Source of the DNA: Streptomyces uncialis | Lineage (GTDB): Bacteria > Actinomycetota > Actinomycetes > Streptomycetales > Streptomycetaceae | Length of the DNA stretch: 64,000 nucleotides | Direction of reading: 5' to 3' | NCBI RefSeq assembly: GCF_036250755.1 | Contig: NZ_CP109583.1 | Location: 8,550,001-8,614,000 of the forward strand | In this document: positions 8,156-17,179 of the stretch, one piece after another | How positions within the stretch are numbered: position 1 is the stretch's first letter | Layout: each line of letters begins with the position of its first letter | Position numbers and translations under genes: made by a program | The notes under the pieces: model-generated | Database searches by the model: none | What the model saw: the letters and a program-made list of their open reading frames with translations, nothing else | Told to the model about the DNA's origin: nothing

Positions 8156-9049
8156 ATGGGGACATTGCAGGGGTACATCGTCGGGACCTTGGTCGCCCTC
8201 GCCGCGATCGGCGCCGTCGCCCGGGAGGGGCGCCGCCTGCGGGCCGCCCGCCGGGCCCTGGACGCCCGGATACGGCCGCCCCGGTCGGCGGACACCCCGC
8301 TCGACCTGTACGAAGTGGCCTATCTGTGCGGCGGGGCAGGACGTGTCGCCGTGGTGGCCGTGGTGCGGATGCACGCCGAGGGCCGGTTGCCGGTGCGCGC
8401 ACGGGCGGCCCGTTGGATCACGGCCGAGCCCTCGGGGGAGCCGCGCGACGGCGTCGAGGCGGCAGTGCTCGGCGCGTTGGCGGCGCGGCGTGACGACGAC
8501 GGCCGGTCGCCGTGGCCGGTGGAGCTCTTCGACAGCGACCCGCCCGTACGGGACCTGCGCGAGCGGCTGGTCCTCGCGGGCCTGCTGCGCGACCGGTTCG
8601 CACCTGTCGGCGTACTGCACCACCATCCGGTGTCCCGCGCCTACTACCGAGCCTGCGCCCGCTTCGCCCGAACGCTGCGCCTGGCGTCCGCGCTCGCCGT
8701 CGCGGGCGTCGTCATCGCGCTGCTGTGGCGCGCCTATCCGCCCCTCCTGGTGTATCCGCCGCTGCTGTGGGCCGGCCGACGGCACCGGGACAGATACGAC
8801 GCCGGCACCGGCTCGTACGGTGAGGTCACCGACGCCGGCCGAGCGGCGGTACGGGCCACGGACGCCGCCGACGGCCCGCTGACGGCCGACCGCCGGCAGG
8901 TGTGCGAAGTGGCCCGGTCCGGTCCGGACTCCCTGCCCGTCCAGCACATCCTCCGCCCCGCGCCCGCACCACCGTGGCAGCCACCGGAGCCCGGCCCGGA
9001 ACCACCGCGGATCGTCATCGACGGCTCACCCGGCCTCGGTGGCCTCTGA
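8156..9049 (+). CDS. TIGR04222-like membrane protein
   Basis: A 297-residue protein; the ATG at 8156 is preceded by GAGGGCGG. Residues 6-21 form a first membrane segment (YIVGTLVALAAIGAVA). A conserved block, LDLYEVAYLCGGAGRVAVVAVV, follows and is typical of actinobacterial proteins with a TIGR04222 domain. A second hydrophobic segment, ALAVAGVVIALLW, and a short YPPLLVYPPLLW stretch come after. The C-terminal 60 residues are polar and Pro-rich. The biological role of the family is unknown. It stands alone on this strand. Confidence 0.7.
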   Translation: MGTLQGYIVGTLVALAAIGAVAREGRRLRAARRALDARIRPPRSADTPLDLYEVAYLCGGAGRVAVVAVVRMHAEGRLPVRARAARWITAEPSGEPRDGVEAAVLGALAARRDDDGRSPWPVELFDSDPPVRDLRERLVLAGLLRDRFAPVGVLHHHPVSRAYYRACARFARTLRLASALAVAGVVIALLWRAYPPLLVYPPLLWAGRRHRDRYDAGTGSYGEVTDAGRAAVRATDAADGPLTADRRQVCEVARSGPDSLPVQHILRPAPAPPWQPPEPGPEPPRIVIDGSPGLGGL

Positions 9050-9522
9050 GGCACCTCGTGCCGATGGAAACCCCCGCCGGTGCCGCGAAACGGGGCAAAG
9101 GATGTGAAATGCGACCGGTCGTCCGGGGTGGTGCGGGAACGGTTCGCCGCCGAGGCCCGCCCATCAGAAGGTGATGATCGCCCGGGAACAAGAGGCGCTG
9201 ACCTCGGAACGGGACGCGGTGCGAGGTCGCGTGGTTCGGATGGATGGAGCACGGTCAAAATCGATTCTGCGGGTTGATGTCCGCTTCCCGTGCAGCGATT
9301 CCCCGGGATACCGGGCCCGGGTGCGGTACACAGCGGGCGTGGACGATCCTTTCGCGTTGAGCCCTCCGGCGCTGCCCGAGGAGCCTTTCAGGGGTATGCC
9401 GCGGCCGGAACGGCGGGCGGTGGGCCCGGACGATCCCTGTTCCCGGTGCGACGGCTGCCAGTTGCCCATGCACGTCTGCGGCCGAGCGGAGGCAATGCCC
9501 GGTGACACCCTGGACGGGACGG
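9050..9522. other. Region without a confident gene
   Basis: A 473-bp stretch between two convergent genes. A rightward open frame of 135 codons (9171-9578) exists and contains a CSRCDGC cluster, but it runs into the next gene on the other strand, has a poor ribosome binding site and weak codon bias. I see no terminator with a long stem. It may hold the decayed remains of a small gene. Confidence 0.35.
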
Positions 9523-10920
9523 TCAGCCGGCGGGCCCGGTGTTCCCGTCCGTCGAGGGGGCCGGCTTCGGACGGGTGACGGTGCGCGCGTGGTGGAGCAC
9601 GGCCGCCGCGTCCGGCCGGTCCCGGAAGCCGCGCAGCGATGTGCGCAGATGCTTGAGCGCGTGGTCGGCCGGAGCGGCGCGCAACCCCGGATAGTGGTCG
9701 AGGAAGACATGCCAGTGGACGCAGGACTCCTCCAGGCGCCCCAGGGGCAGCAGCGTCGCGGCCAGCCGGGCATGGGTGAGAGCACCGGATCTGTGCCGGT
9801 CGGCGCCGCGTGCCGCCGCCGACGAGGTGAGCGCCCGTGCGGCCTGGGGCGCGTCCCCGAGGGCGAGCAGGGCCAAGCCGCGCTGGTAGTCGAGGCCGGG
9901 GCGCGGATACATGCTGAAGGGGCCGGGCGGACCGGTCGCCCGGTCGTGCTGCGCCTCGGCGGCCGTCAGGTCGTCGACCGCCTGCCTGCGGTGGCGCGCG
10001 TACGCGTGGGTGAGGGCGCGCTGGCTCAGGAGGAAGGCCCGTGCTGACGGATCGTCCGAGGACCGGGCGGTGTCCACGGCGGTGTCGGCGAGTTGCCGCG
10101 CCCTGGCGTGGAACCCCAGACGCAGGGCCTGAAGGCTCATGGCCCGCAGGGTGATCGCGTACAGGCGGCGGTCGTCGGCCTCGTGGGCGAGGCCCAGAGC
10201 CGTGGTGAAGTAGCGCTGCGCGAGGCTGGGGTGACCGGCGTCCATAGTCATACGGGCCAGTACATGCGTGAGTTGGGCCGCGCCGGAGAACAACTGCTTG
10301 CGCAGGGCGGCTTGCGCGGGGGCGACCAGGAGCCGGCTGGTGTCGTCGGTGAGATAGGCGGCCAGCGCGGAGCGCGCGTGCGCGCCGCCGTAACGCTCCA
10401 TGAGGTCCACGAAGACCTGGGACATCTCTTGCAGCGTCCTGACCTCCGCGGCCGTGACCCGGGCACCCGTTCTCCGCGGTCTGACGGGCAGGGGCCGACC
10501 GGGCCGCCAGTCGGGGGAGGCGTCGGGGTCCAGGCTGTAGGCGGAGTCGGTGAGCCGTGGACGGCCCGCGGGGTCGGCGTCGGTGCGGCTGAGGACGGTC
10601 AGTCGGTCCACGACGTCGTCCGTCCCGGCCCCGGACGCCAGCAGCGGGTCGTCGGCGGGCCGCCCGGGTCGGGCGAGGCCGGTCTCCCCGACGGTGACCA
10701 GGCGTCCGGTGCGGCGGCTGAAGGCGGAGGCGACCAGGTCGGGAACAGGGGGCCGCGGACGGGAGCCGGTGAGCCAGTGCGCGACCGACGTGCGGTCGTA
10801 CCGCAGCGTCAGCCCTTGCGCCCTGCCTATGCCGTTGACCGCTCTGGCCAGGTCGGCCGGGTTCCAGTCGGCCTCGTTGAGCAGAACTCCGAGACGCTGA
10901 TTGGGTTGATGGCGTGCCAT
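9523..10920 (-). CDS. NsdA-like regulator with N-terminal helix-turn-helix and TPR-like repeats
   Basis: A 465-residue protein with GGAGG eight bases upstream of ATG 10918-10920. Residues 1-75 resemble the DNA-binding start of Streptomyces regulators of this kind (LGVLLNEADWNPADLARAVNG, RTSVAHWLTGSRP). The region from about residue 155 to 440 is made of helical pairs with TPR character (LAQRYFTTALGLAHEADDRR, FHARARQLADTAVDTAR). This layout matches the NsdA group, known for affecting sporulation and antibiotic production in Streptomyces. Its target genes cannot be told from sequence. The Pro-rich C-terminal tail is probably disordered. Confidence 0.7.
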   Translation of the reverse strand: MARHQPNQRLGVLLNEADWNPADLARAVNGIGRAQGLTLRYDRTSVAHWLTGSRPRPPVPDLVASAFSRRTGRLVTVGETGLARPGRPADDPLLASGAGTDDVVDRLTVLSRTDADPAGRPRLTDSAYSLDPDASPDWRPGRPLPVRPRRTGARVTAAEVRTLQEMSQVFVDLMERYGGAHARSALAAYLTDDTSRLLVAPAQAALRKQLFSGAAQLTHVLARMTMDAGHPSLAQRYFTTALGLAHEADDRRLYAITLRAMSLQALRLGFHARARQLADTAVDTARSSDDPSARAFLLSQRALTHAYARHRRQAVDDLTAAEAQHDRATGPPGPFSMYPRPGLDYQRGLALLALGDAPQAARALTSSAAARGADRHRSGALTHARLAATLLPLGRLEESCVHWHVFLDHYPGLRAAPADHALKHLRTSLRGFRDRPDAAAVLHHARTVTRPKPAPSTDGNTGPAG

Positions 10921-11408
10921 GGCCCCGTCCTCCCTGGCTGAACGCTGTCCGCGGGACGGCCGACGGGGTGACCTCCCCCGTGCCTGGGCGCGGGCCGGTC
11001 ATGACGAGAAGGCTGCCGGAACGGCCCGCGTATGCCGAGGACATGGTCCTCGCCGCTATCATCCCGGTCCCGGAGCCTGCCGGACAGTCACCGGAGCCAC
11101 CCTCTTGGTCCATGGCCCGGGACTTCCGCCCCGGCCGCGAGGAAAGCTGTCTTCAACGTCCGCAAATGGCGGTAACTGCCCGACATCGCAGGCGGGTTGT
11201 CGGTCGTGGTGCCGGTGAAGGGTGTCCCGGAGCGGGCGGGCGAGCCGGATCGGCGGCGATCAGTATCCGCTTTTCGTCCCCGGCCGACCGGCGAAGGACC
11301 GGCCGCTCGGCGAGCTCGCGGTCCCCGTCCCGGAGCAAGTCACGGGCAGTGCTCCGCAGGCTGTCCGGGCACTGACCCGCCCGGGCCCCGGTGCCGGCCG
11401 ACGGGCGG
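10921..11408. other. Intergenic region between two leftward genes
   Basis: A 488-bp stretch holding the promoter of the NsdA-like gene at its left end and the downstream sequence of the prenyltransferase gene. Short open frames exist on both strands, but none has a good ribosome binding site with coding-like codon use. I see no long hairpin or repeat. Confidence 0.35.
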
Positions 11409-12191
11409 TCACTTGCCGAAGCGGCGCTGGCGGTTCGCGTACGAGCGGAGCGCGCGCAGGAAGTCCACATGGCGGAACGCGGGCCAGTAGCAGTCCACCC
11501 AGTGCATCTCGGCGTACGCGGACTGCCAGAGCAGGAAGCCGGACAGCCGCTGCTCGCCGGAGGTGCGGATGATGAAGTCGGTGTGGGCGGCGGTCGGCGA
11601 GTACAGATGCCGGGAGATGTCCCCGATGTCGAACCGCTCGACCAGTTCGGCCGCGTCGCCCCCGGCCGCCATGTGTTCCTCGAAGGCGCTCTTCACCGCG
11701 TCGACGATCTCGCGCCGGCCGCCGTAGCCGACCGCGACGTCCACCTTGAGCCCGCCCCGCCCGGCCGTCACGGCGGCGGCGTCCTTGAGCACCTGGGCGC
11801 CGGCGCCGGGCAGCATGTCGAGGGAGCCGATCACCTGCACCTCCCAGCGACGGCCCTCGGCCGTGATGTCCCGGACGGTCTCCTCGATGATCTCGATCAG
11901 CGGGCCGAGTTCCTCGGCGGGACGGCCGAGGTTGTCGTCGGAGAGCATGAAGAGGGTCACGTGCTCGATCCCCGCGGCCGTGCACCAGCCCAGGAACTCG
12001 GTCACCTTGGCGCCGCCCGCCCGGTATCCCTCACGGACGTCCGCGTGTCCCGCCTGCCGGGCCCAGCGCCGGTTGCCGTCGAGCATGATCCCGACGTGCT
12101 GGGGGCGCGGCAGTCCGGCCAGAGTGGCGGCCAGTCGGCGCTCGTACACTGCCTCGATCGGCCGTCGGAGGAACAGCGGGAGCAGCTTCAT
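11409..12191 (-). CDS. uppS: Isoprenyl transferase (undecaprenyl diphosphate synthase type)
   Basis: A 260-residue cis-prenyltransferase. The family signature HVGIMLDGNRRWAR (residues 32-45) carries the catalytic Asp38 that binds the diphosphate. The C-terminal block RTSGEQRLSGFLLWQSAYAEMHW binds isopentenyl diphosphate and Mg. It condenses isopentenyl diphosphates onto an allylic primer in the cytoplasm to make the lipid carrier for cell-wall synthesis. Streptomyces usually have more than one such gene, so this may be a paralogue with a different chain length. The start at ATG 12189-12191 has GAGGG close upstream. The gene symbol reflects the family only. Confidence 0.88.
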   Translation of the reverse strand: MKLLPLFLRRPIEAVYERRLAATLAGLPRPQHVGIMLDGNRRWARQAGHADVREGYRAGGAKVTEFLGWCTAAGIEHVTLFMLSDDNLGRPAEELGPLIEIIEETVRDITAEGRRWEVQVIGSLDMLPGAGAQVLKDAAAVTAGRGGLKVDVAVGYGGRREIVDAVKSAFEEHMAAGGDAAELVERFDIGDISRHLYSPTAAHTDFIIRTSGEQRLSGFLLWQSAYAEMHWVDCYWPAFRHVDFLRALRSYANRQRRFGK

Positions 12192-12229
12192 GAACCCTCA
12201 TCATCGCGTCGTGGACCCCTCGCCGGACC

Positions 12230-12718
12230 TTACCAGGGGCCTGGTGACACCCCTGGTGAGCAGGGGCGTTGCCCCAGCGGTCGCTCCGGCCGGCACGCCG
12301 GGGCGGCCGTACCCGGCGCTGTGCCCCGGCGCGCCGGTCGCGGTCGGTGGGCGGCGGGGTCCCAGGCCGCCGGGAGCAGCGCGGGCTTGGTGAAGAACAG
12401 GTCCCGTTCCCAGGGGACATCCTGCTCCGAGACGGCGAGGAACAGCGAGGGGTCCTTGACGCAGTCCCCGAGTTCGAGGTGGTGGACCAGCGGGGTGACC
12501 ACCCCGTGCCCAGCGGGGCGACCAGGGGTTCGGAGCCGGTGACGAACAAGTACGACACCGTGCCGTGCAGTTCGGCGTCGCTGATCTCCCCGGCGGCCTC
12601 GGCCCGGATGAGCACCTCGATGGGCCCCACATGCCCGGCCCACTCCGCCAGCCGCTCGCTCTCCGGCGAGCAGGGCTGGACCAGGAAGGGTGAGGGTGAC
12701 GTCTGTTGCCGGACTTCA
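12230..12718 (-). pseudogene. Frameshifted remnant of an unrecognised small gene
   Basis: Reading leftward from the end of the methyltransferase gene, one frame gives FLVQPCSPESERLAEWAGHV and then IRAEAAGEISDAELHGTVSYL, both with strong coding character. At a run of four C on the + strand (12502-12505) the coding character moves to another frame and continues as VVTPLVHHLELGDCVKDPSL and FFTKPALLPAAWD. One more base in that run would join the two into a single protein of about 130 residues. The reading frame also lacks an obvious in-frame start; the GTG overlapping the methyltransferase stop is in a third frame. I do not recognise the family. A sequencing error in the run is possible. Confidence 0.5.
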
Positions 12719-13549
12719 CTCGCTGTCGGAGCTGTCGGGGGCGGGGGCGGGGGAGGTGTCCGACGTGGTGGGCGCGGTCCGCGGGCCGGCCTCCGCCTGG
12801 ATGATCAACGCGTGCGGGCAGTGCAGATAGTCGGCCCAGAACTCGTCGCCGTACTCCTGGCGGCCCTGCTCGGAGACCTTGGGGCGGATCCAGGAGATCC
12901 GGTCGAAGCCCGCTGCCCGCAGCGCCCGTTCATGTGCGGCGGCCGACCACCGGAAGTAGTCCACGTCCAGGACCTCCTCACCCACCCACGCCTTCAGATG
13001 ACCCTTCGTTCCCTCGCCCACCGGCTCCCGCGCGCTGAGCTCCATGCCGTAGGGCCGGTACCAGCCGGGGGCGGTGGAGTGGTCGGGGTTGAGGGTCGCG
13101 GCCACGAACCGTCCGCCGCTCTCGGGCAGGGCCCGCCGGGCCGTGGCGCAGAGCCCTTCCAACGCCGCCGGGGTCGGGGCGTAGGGCAGCACGTAGACGG
13201 CGGTGACCAGGTCGAACGCCCCCTCGATGGCGGGCAGGTCATCGGCGGACGGTGCGGCGGCGTCCGCGACGAGGTACTCCGCGCCCAGCCCCTCACGTCC
13301 TTCACGGCGGCGCGCGTAGTCCACCATCGCGGTCGACTCGTCCAGCCCCACCGCGCGTGCGGCGCCCTCGCGGCGCAGCCGTCGGACGTACAGCCCGCTG
13401 CCGCACCCCAGGTCGAGCACCCTGCGCCCGGTGACATCGCCGACCGCGTTCAGGAAGCTGTACGCCTCGATGTGTTCGCGGAACGGCATCTCCTGGACGC
13501 TGTGCTCGTATGCGGCCACCGCTGTGTCGAACTGGCTTTCCACAGCCAT
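12716..13549 (-). CDS. Class I SAM-dependent methyltransferase
   Basis: A 277-residue protein with the SAM-binding motif I RVLDLGCGSGLYVRRL (residues 43-58), an acidic motif II end (AVGLDESTAMVDYA) and a motif near AFDLVTAVYVLPYAP. The C-terminal 25 residues are Ser/Pro/Thr-rich and probably disordered. Two starts are possible: ATG 13547-13549 lies directly against GAGGAG, while GTG 13541-13543 (VESQFD) has that site at a normal distance and is preferred. The substrate is unknown. Its neighbours are a cis-prenyltransferase and a broken gene, so there is no reason to link it to the distant polyketide locus. Confidence 0.82.
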   Translation of the reverse strand: MAVESQFDTAVAAYEHSVQEMPFREHIEAYSFLNAVGDVTGRRVLDLGCGSGLYVRRLRREGAARAVGLDESTAMVDYARRREGREGLGAEYLVADAAAPSADDLPAIEGAFDLVTAVYVLPYAPTPAALEGLCATARRALPESGGRFVAATLNPDHSTAPGWYRPYGMELSAREPVGEGTKGHLKAWVGEEVLDVDYFRWSAAAHERALRAAGFDRISWIRPKVSEQGRQEYGDEFWADYLHCPHALIIQAEAGPRTAPTTSDTSPAPAPDSSDSE

Positions 13550-14176
13550 CTCCTCGCTTCAGGATTCCGTGCGGCACGCCCGGGTCCGGGGCGACGGGAT
13601 CCAGCCCGGCGAAGCCCTCCCGGGCCCGGGCGTTGCCGCTGTGTTCGGATCGCTCGTGGGGTGAGGCTCCCGGCGTCGTGCCGGTCCTCTCCGCGGGACG
13701 TGACGACGTGCCGCGAAGGCTCCGGTGTCATGGCACCGGCAGGGCCCGGCCTCGCCACCGCCCCCGAGGGGCCCGTGGCGGGCGTCGTCCGGCGGGACGG
13801 TCCTGTACGTGCCGGCCCCGGCCGAAGCTCCCGCTCACCTGTCTCCACCATCCGTGCCAGGGGGCGGGTTCGGAAGGGGTGCGGGCGGGCGGGGTCGTTC
13901 ACGCGTTGAACGCTTGCGCGCTTGTGAACGGCTTCGGCGTGAGCGCCGACTGCCGTTCCCGCGTGGGCACGGATCCCGCGTGGGCACCGACCGATTCCGC
14001 GACGCTCCGGGGACGCCGGCCGTCGGCCTCGGGACGCGGATCTGCCGGACCCGCCCCCGGGTTCGCTTGCGCGCGGGCGGGCCCGGGAAGCGGCGGGGAA
14101 CCTTCCGGTGCGGCTGTCCGTCAGGGAAGTGACGCCGGGTTTCCGGCTCGTGTCCCTGCGACAGAGGCGGATTGCC
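13550..14176. other. Intergenic region, no confident gene
   Basis: A 627-bp stretch upstream of the methyltransferase gene. Open frames run through it in several directions because of the high GC content, but none combines a start signal with coding-like codon use. No tRNA, long hairpin or tandem array is visible. Confidence 0.35.
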
Positions 14177-14431
14177 ATGCGGACGAGCGACACGGACAGG
14201 ACGAGCGACACGGTGACGGCGAGCGACACGGACAAGCTGGAGACCACCCTGGGCGCCGGTCGGCGGGTGACGCTGTCGCTCCCGCCGACGGACGCGCCGT
14301 GGGCGGCGGGCGGGGTCGGCGCCCTGCGGGCCGTCCCGCCCACGCACACCGAGCACGACGAGAACCCCCCGCCGCTTCCCGAGGAGCCCGCGCTCCCCCT
14401 TTCCGTGGCGATGCTGGGCCTCGGGATATGA
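14177..14431 (+). CDS. Small hypothetical protein with an N-terminal Thr/Ser/Asp repeat
   Basis: An 84-residue frame starting at ATG 14177 with AGAGGCGG six bases upstream. The start of the protein is repetitive (RTSDTDRTSDTVTASDTDK), encoded by three near-copies of an 18-base unit containing GAGCGACACGG. The C-terminal half is rich in Pro and Glu, ending in LPLSVAMLGLGI. No homologous family is recognised. It lies 26 bp upstream of the AraC-type gene on the same strand. It may be a real small protein or a chance frame. Confidence 0.35.
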   Translation: MRTSDTDRTSDTVTASDTDKLETTLGAGRRVTLSLPPTDAPWAAGGVGALRAVPPTHTEHDENPPPLPEEPALPLSVAMLGLGI

Positions 14432-14457
14432 GGTGCGCCGACGGGCCGGGGTGACCG

Positions 14458-15411
14458 GTGCGGCGGGTGGGCGCGGAAGGGGTGCCTGACCAGGGCGGAG
14501 CTATAGTGCTGCGCGTGCAGAGGTCCGAGGTGGTGAGGGAGGGCGCGAGGCGCGAGGTACGTGCGCCGTACGCGATATCCACCTCACGCATGCGCCGTGA
14601 GCGCTATCCGCACGGGCGGACATGGGAGGCGCACACGCATCTCTTCGACCATGAGCTGCTCTGGGGGGTCAGCGGGTCGGTGACGGCCACGGTGGACGGG
14701 GTGTCCTGGACGGTGCCCCCGACCGTGGGGCTCTGGGTCCCGGCCGGGGCGGTGCACGAGGTCACCACAGGGCCGGGCGGCGACTTCTACACCACGTACT
14801 TCCGGGGCGAGGTCTTCACCCCGGCCACGGAGCGGTCCGGGGTCTGGGCCGGGCCGGGGCTGGTCGCCGTCTGCGCCGCGCTGCGCGAGATCCTGCTGCA
14901 CATGCGGCGCTACGGGATGACGCTCGCCGCGCGGAACCGGGCCGAGCAGGTCGCGTTCGACCTGCTCCAGCCGCTGGAGATCGCGGCGGTCGAGGTGCCG
15001 ATGCCCACCGACGCGCGGGCGCTCGTCGTCGCCCGCGCGCTGATCGCCGATCCCGCCGACCCCCGGGGTCTCGCCGAGTTCGCCCGGCTCTCCGGATGCG
15101 GTGTGCGTACCCTCACCCGGGTCTTCACCGCCGACACGGGGATGAGCTTCGTGCAGTGGCGTATCCAGGTGCGGGTCCGGGCGGCGCTCACCTATCTGGC
15201 GGGCGGGCTGCCGGTGTCGGTGGTCGGACGGCGGGTGGGGTACAGCACCCCGAGCGCGTTCGTCGCGGTGTTCCGCCGGGTCACGGGGCGGACGCCCGGT
15301 GAGTGCTTCGGCGTCGTGGAGGACTCGGGGTACGCGGACTACCAGGGGCACGAGGACCCCGAGGGGTTCACGGACCTCCCGGGGCTCGCGGGGCGGGCAG
15401 CGGCGGGATAG
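14458..15411 (+). CDS. AraC-family transcriptional regulator
   Basis: A 317-residue protein if started at GTG 14458; an internal GTG at 14506 is equally plausible. The N-terminal half has a cupin-like effector domain (WEAHTHLFDHELLWGVSGS, TVGLWVPAGAVHEV). The C-terminal 100 residues carry two helix-turn-helix units: LAEFARLSGCGVRTLTRVF and the AraC signature VSVVGRRVGYSTPSAFVAVF. Its end overlaps the convergent transporter gene by 44 bp. AraC proteins beside siderophore transporters, such as PchR and YbtA, often activate them when the ferric siderophore is present. That role here is inferred from location. Confidence 0.82.
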   Translation: MRRVGAEGVPDQGGAIVLRVQRSEVVREGARREVRAPYAISTSRMRRERYPHGRTWEAHTHLFDHELLWGVSGSVTATVDGVSWTVPPTVGLWVPAGAVHEVTTGPGGDFYTTYFRGEVFTPATERSGVWAGPGLVAVCAALREILLHMRRYGMTLAARNRAEQVAFDLLQPLEIAAVEVPMPTDARALVVARALIADPADPRGLAEFARLSGCGVRTLTRVFTADTGMSFVQWRIQVRVRAALTYLAGGLPVSVVGRRVGYSTPSAFVAVFRRVTGRTPGECFGVVEDSGYADYQGHEDPEGFTDLPGLAGRAAAG

Positions 15412-17179
15412 CCGGGGGCCGCTGTGCCGTCCAGGCCCGCCACAGCCGGGCGTAGGGGCCGTCCGAGGCGAGCAGCCCGGCATGGGTGCCCTCCTCGACG
15501 ATCCGTCCCCGGGCCATCACCAGGACCCGGTCGGCCGACGCGGCCTGGTTCAGCCGGTGGGCGACCGTGATCGCCGTACGGCCCGCCAGCACGGCGTCCG
15601 TCGCGGCGTCCAAGGCCCGGGCCCCGGCGCTGCCCGCGTCGGCGGTCGCCTCGTCCAGGACCACGATCGGCGGGTCCAGGAGCAGGACCCTGGCCAGCGC
15701 CAGTTGCTGGGCCTGGGGCGCGGTGAGGGGATGGCCGCCCGCGCCGACCACCGTGTCCCTGCCGTCGGGCAGGGCGCCGATCCAGGTATGGGCGCCCACG
15801 GCCCGCAGGGCCCGTTCCAGTGCCGCGTCGTCCGCCCCGGGGACGGCCAGCCGCAGATCGTCGGCGATGGTACCGGCGAAGACATGGACCTCCTGGGTGA
15901 CCAGGGCGACCGTGCGGCGGGTGGCCGCGGTGCCCAGTTCCCGGGGTTCGACACCGCCGAGCCGGACGGTCCCGGCGGAGGGCTCGTACCCGCCGGCGAT
16001 CAGCCGGGCAAGGGTCGACTTGCCCGCGCCGGTCGTCCCGACGAGGGCGACCCGCTCGCCCGGTGCGACGGTCAGGGACACCTCGCGGGGGACGGTGAGG
16101 CCCGGACGGTGGGAGTAGGAGACCCCGGTGAGGGCGAGGGAGCCGTCGCGCGGGTGCGGCGGGTCGGCCGGTTCGGCGGCGTGGGGCACCTGGGTCACCC
16201 CGACCAGCCGGGCGAGGCCCGCGCCCGCCTCCTGCAACTCGTCGAACACACCGAGCAGCTGGCCCACCGGGTCGAAGAGCCGGTGGAAGAACAGCGCGGC
16301 GGCCGTCGCCTCGCCCACGGTGACCGTTCCCTCGCCGACCAGCCGGAAGCCGACCGCGAGGACGGCCGCCAGCCCGATCAGCTCGGCCAGGTTGAGACGT
16401 CCGAAGAAGCGGGTGCGCAGCCGGGTCGCCCGCAGACTGTGCGAGACGGCCAGGAGCGAGCGGTCCGCGATGGCGTCCAGATGGCGGGGGCCGCGGCGCA
16501 TCGCGGTGACGGTGTCGGCCGCGCCGAGTGCGTCGAGGAGCGCCTGCGCGCGTTCGCCCTCGGCGGTCCGCTCGGCCCGGTAGACCGGCCCCGAACGGCC
16601 GAGGTACCAGGTCAGGGCGCGGATCTGGACGGGTGCCGCGACCAGTGCCGCGAGGGCGAACCGCCAGTCGAGGGTGCCCAGACCGACGAGGGTCAGCGCG
16701 ATGCCCAGCAGCGCGGTCACGAAGACGGGTACGGCCTGCGAGGCCGCCTCGGTGACGACCCGTACGTCACCGGTGATCCGGGCGACGAGATCGCCGCGCC
16801 CCGACCGTTCGACGTCCTTCGGGGGAAGGCGCAGCGCGCGGTCGAGGACGTCCTCACGCAGGTCGGCGACCATGTGTTCGCCCGCCTGGACCACCAGATA
16901 GTGGCTGAGCGCGCCCAGCACCGCCTGGAGCACGGCGATCGCGGCCAGTGCCCCGCCCAGCAGATGGAGCCTGCCGAGGGCGTCGCCGCCGTGGCGGACG
17001 ACCTCGTCGACCATACGGCCGAGGATCAGCGGACCGGCCAGCCCGACGGCGGTGGAGGCGGCCAGCAGCAGTACCGCCCACAGGGTCCGGGCGCGGTGCG
17101 GGCGCAGCAGCCGCAAGGCGGCGCGGCGGGTCGTGGCGGTGTCGGCGACCGGCAGGAGGGAGTCGTGTCCGGTGGTCAT
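15368..17179 (-). CDS. ABC transporter half-subunit with intact Walker A and degenerate signature
   Basis: A 603-residue protein with an N-terminal six-helix exporter-type membrane domain (about residues 25-300) and a C-terminal nucleotide-binding domain. The Walker A GTTGAGKST lies near residue 385, and the Walker B IVVLDEATAD keeps the catalytic Glu. The signature is PLTAPQAQQLALAR instead of LSGGQ. It overlaps the upstream partner gene by four bases (ATGA), so the two are made together and should form a heterodimer. Only the ATP site made from this Walker A and the partner's LSGGQ can be fully active. The fold could export or, as in YbtPQ and IrtAB, import a ferric siderophore. Confidence 0.85.
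   Translation of the reverse strand: MTTGHDSLLPVADTATTRRAALRLLRPHRARTLWAVLLLAASTAVGLAGPLILGRMVDEVVRHGGDALGRLHLLGGALAAIAVLQAVLGALSHYLVVQAGEHMVADLREDVLDRALRLPPKDVERSGRGDLVARITGDVRVVTEAASQAVPVFVTALLGIALTLVGLGTLDWRFALAALVAAPVQIRALTWYLGRSGPVYRAERTAEGERAQALLDALGAADTVTAMRRGPRHLDAIADRSLLAVSHSLRATRLRTRFFGRLNLAELIGLAAVLAVGFRLVGEGTVTVGEATAAALFFHRLFDPVGQLLGVFDELQEAGAGLARLVGVTQVPHAAEPADPPHPRDGSLALTGVSYSHRPGLTVPREVSLTVAPGERVALVGTTGAGKSTLARLIAGGYEPSAGTVRLGGVEPRELGTAATRRTVALVTQEVHVFAGTIADDLRLAVPGADDAALERALRAVGAHTWIGALPDGRDTVVGAGGHPLTAPQAQQLALARVLLLDPPIVVLDEATADAGSAGARALDAATDAVLAGRTAITVAHRLNQAASADRVLVMARGRIVEEGTHAGLLASDGPYARLWRAWTAQRPPAIPPLPAPRAPGGP

Noticed and set aside
9171..9578. 135-codon rightward frame with a CSRCDGC cluster, considered as a small zinc protein or SsgA-like remnant
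   Set aside because: Weak start, codon use unlike neighbours, overlap with the NsdA-like gene, and no recognisable family pattern over its length.
12716..13549. SAM methyltransferase considered as the missing O-methyltransferase of the extender pathway
   Set aside because: It lies 45 kb from the extender genes among unrelated genes and does not show the FkbG-like pattern.
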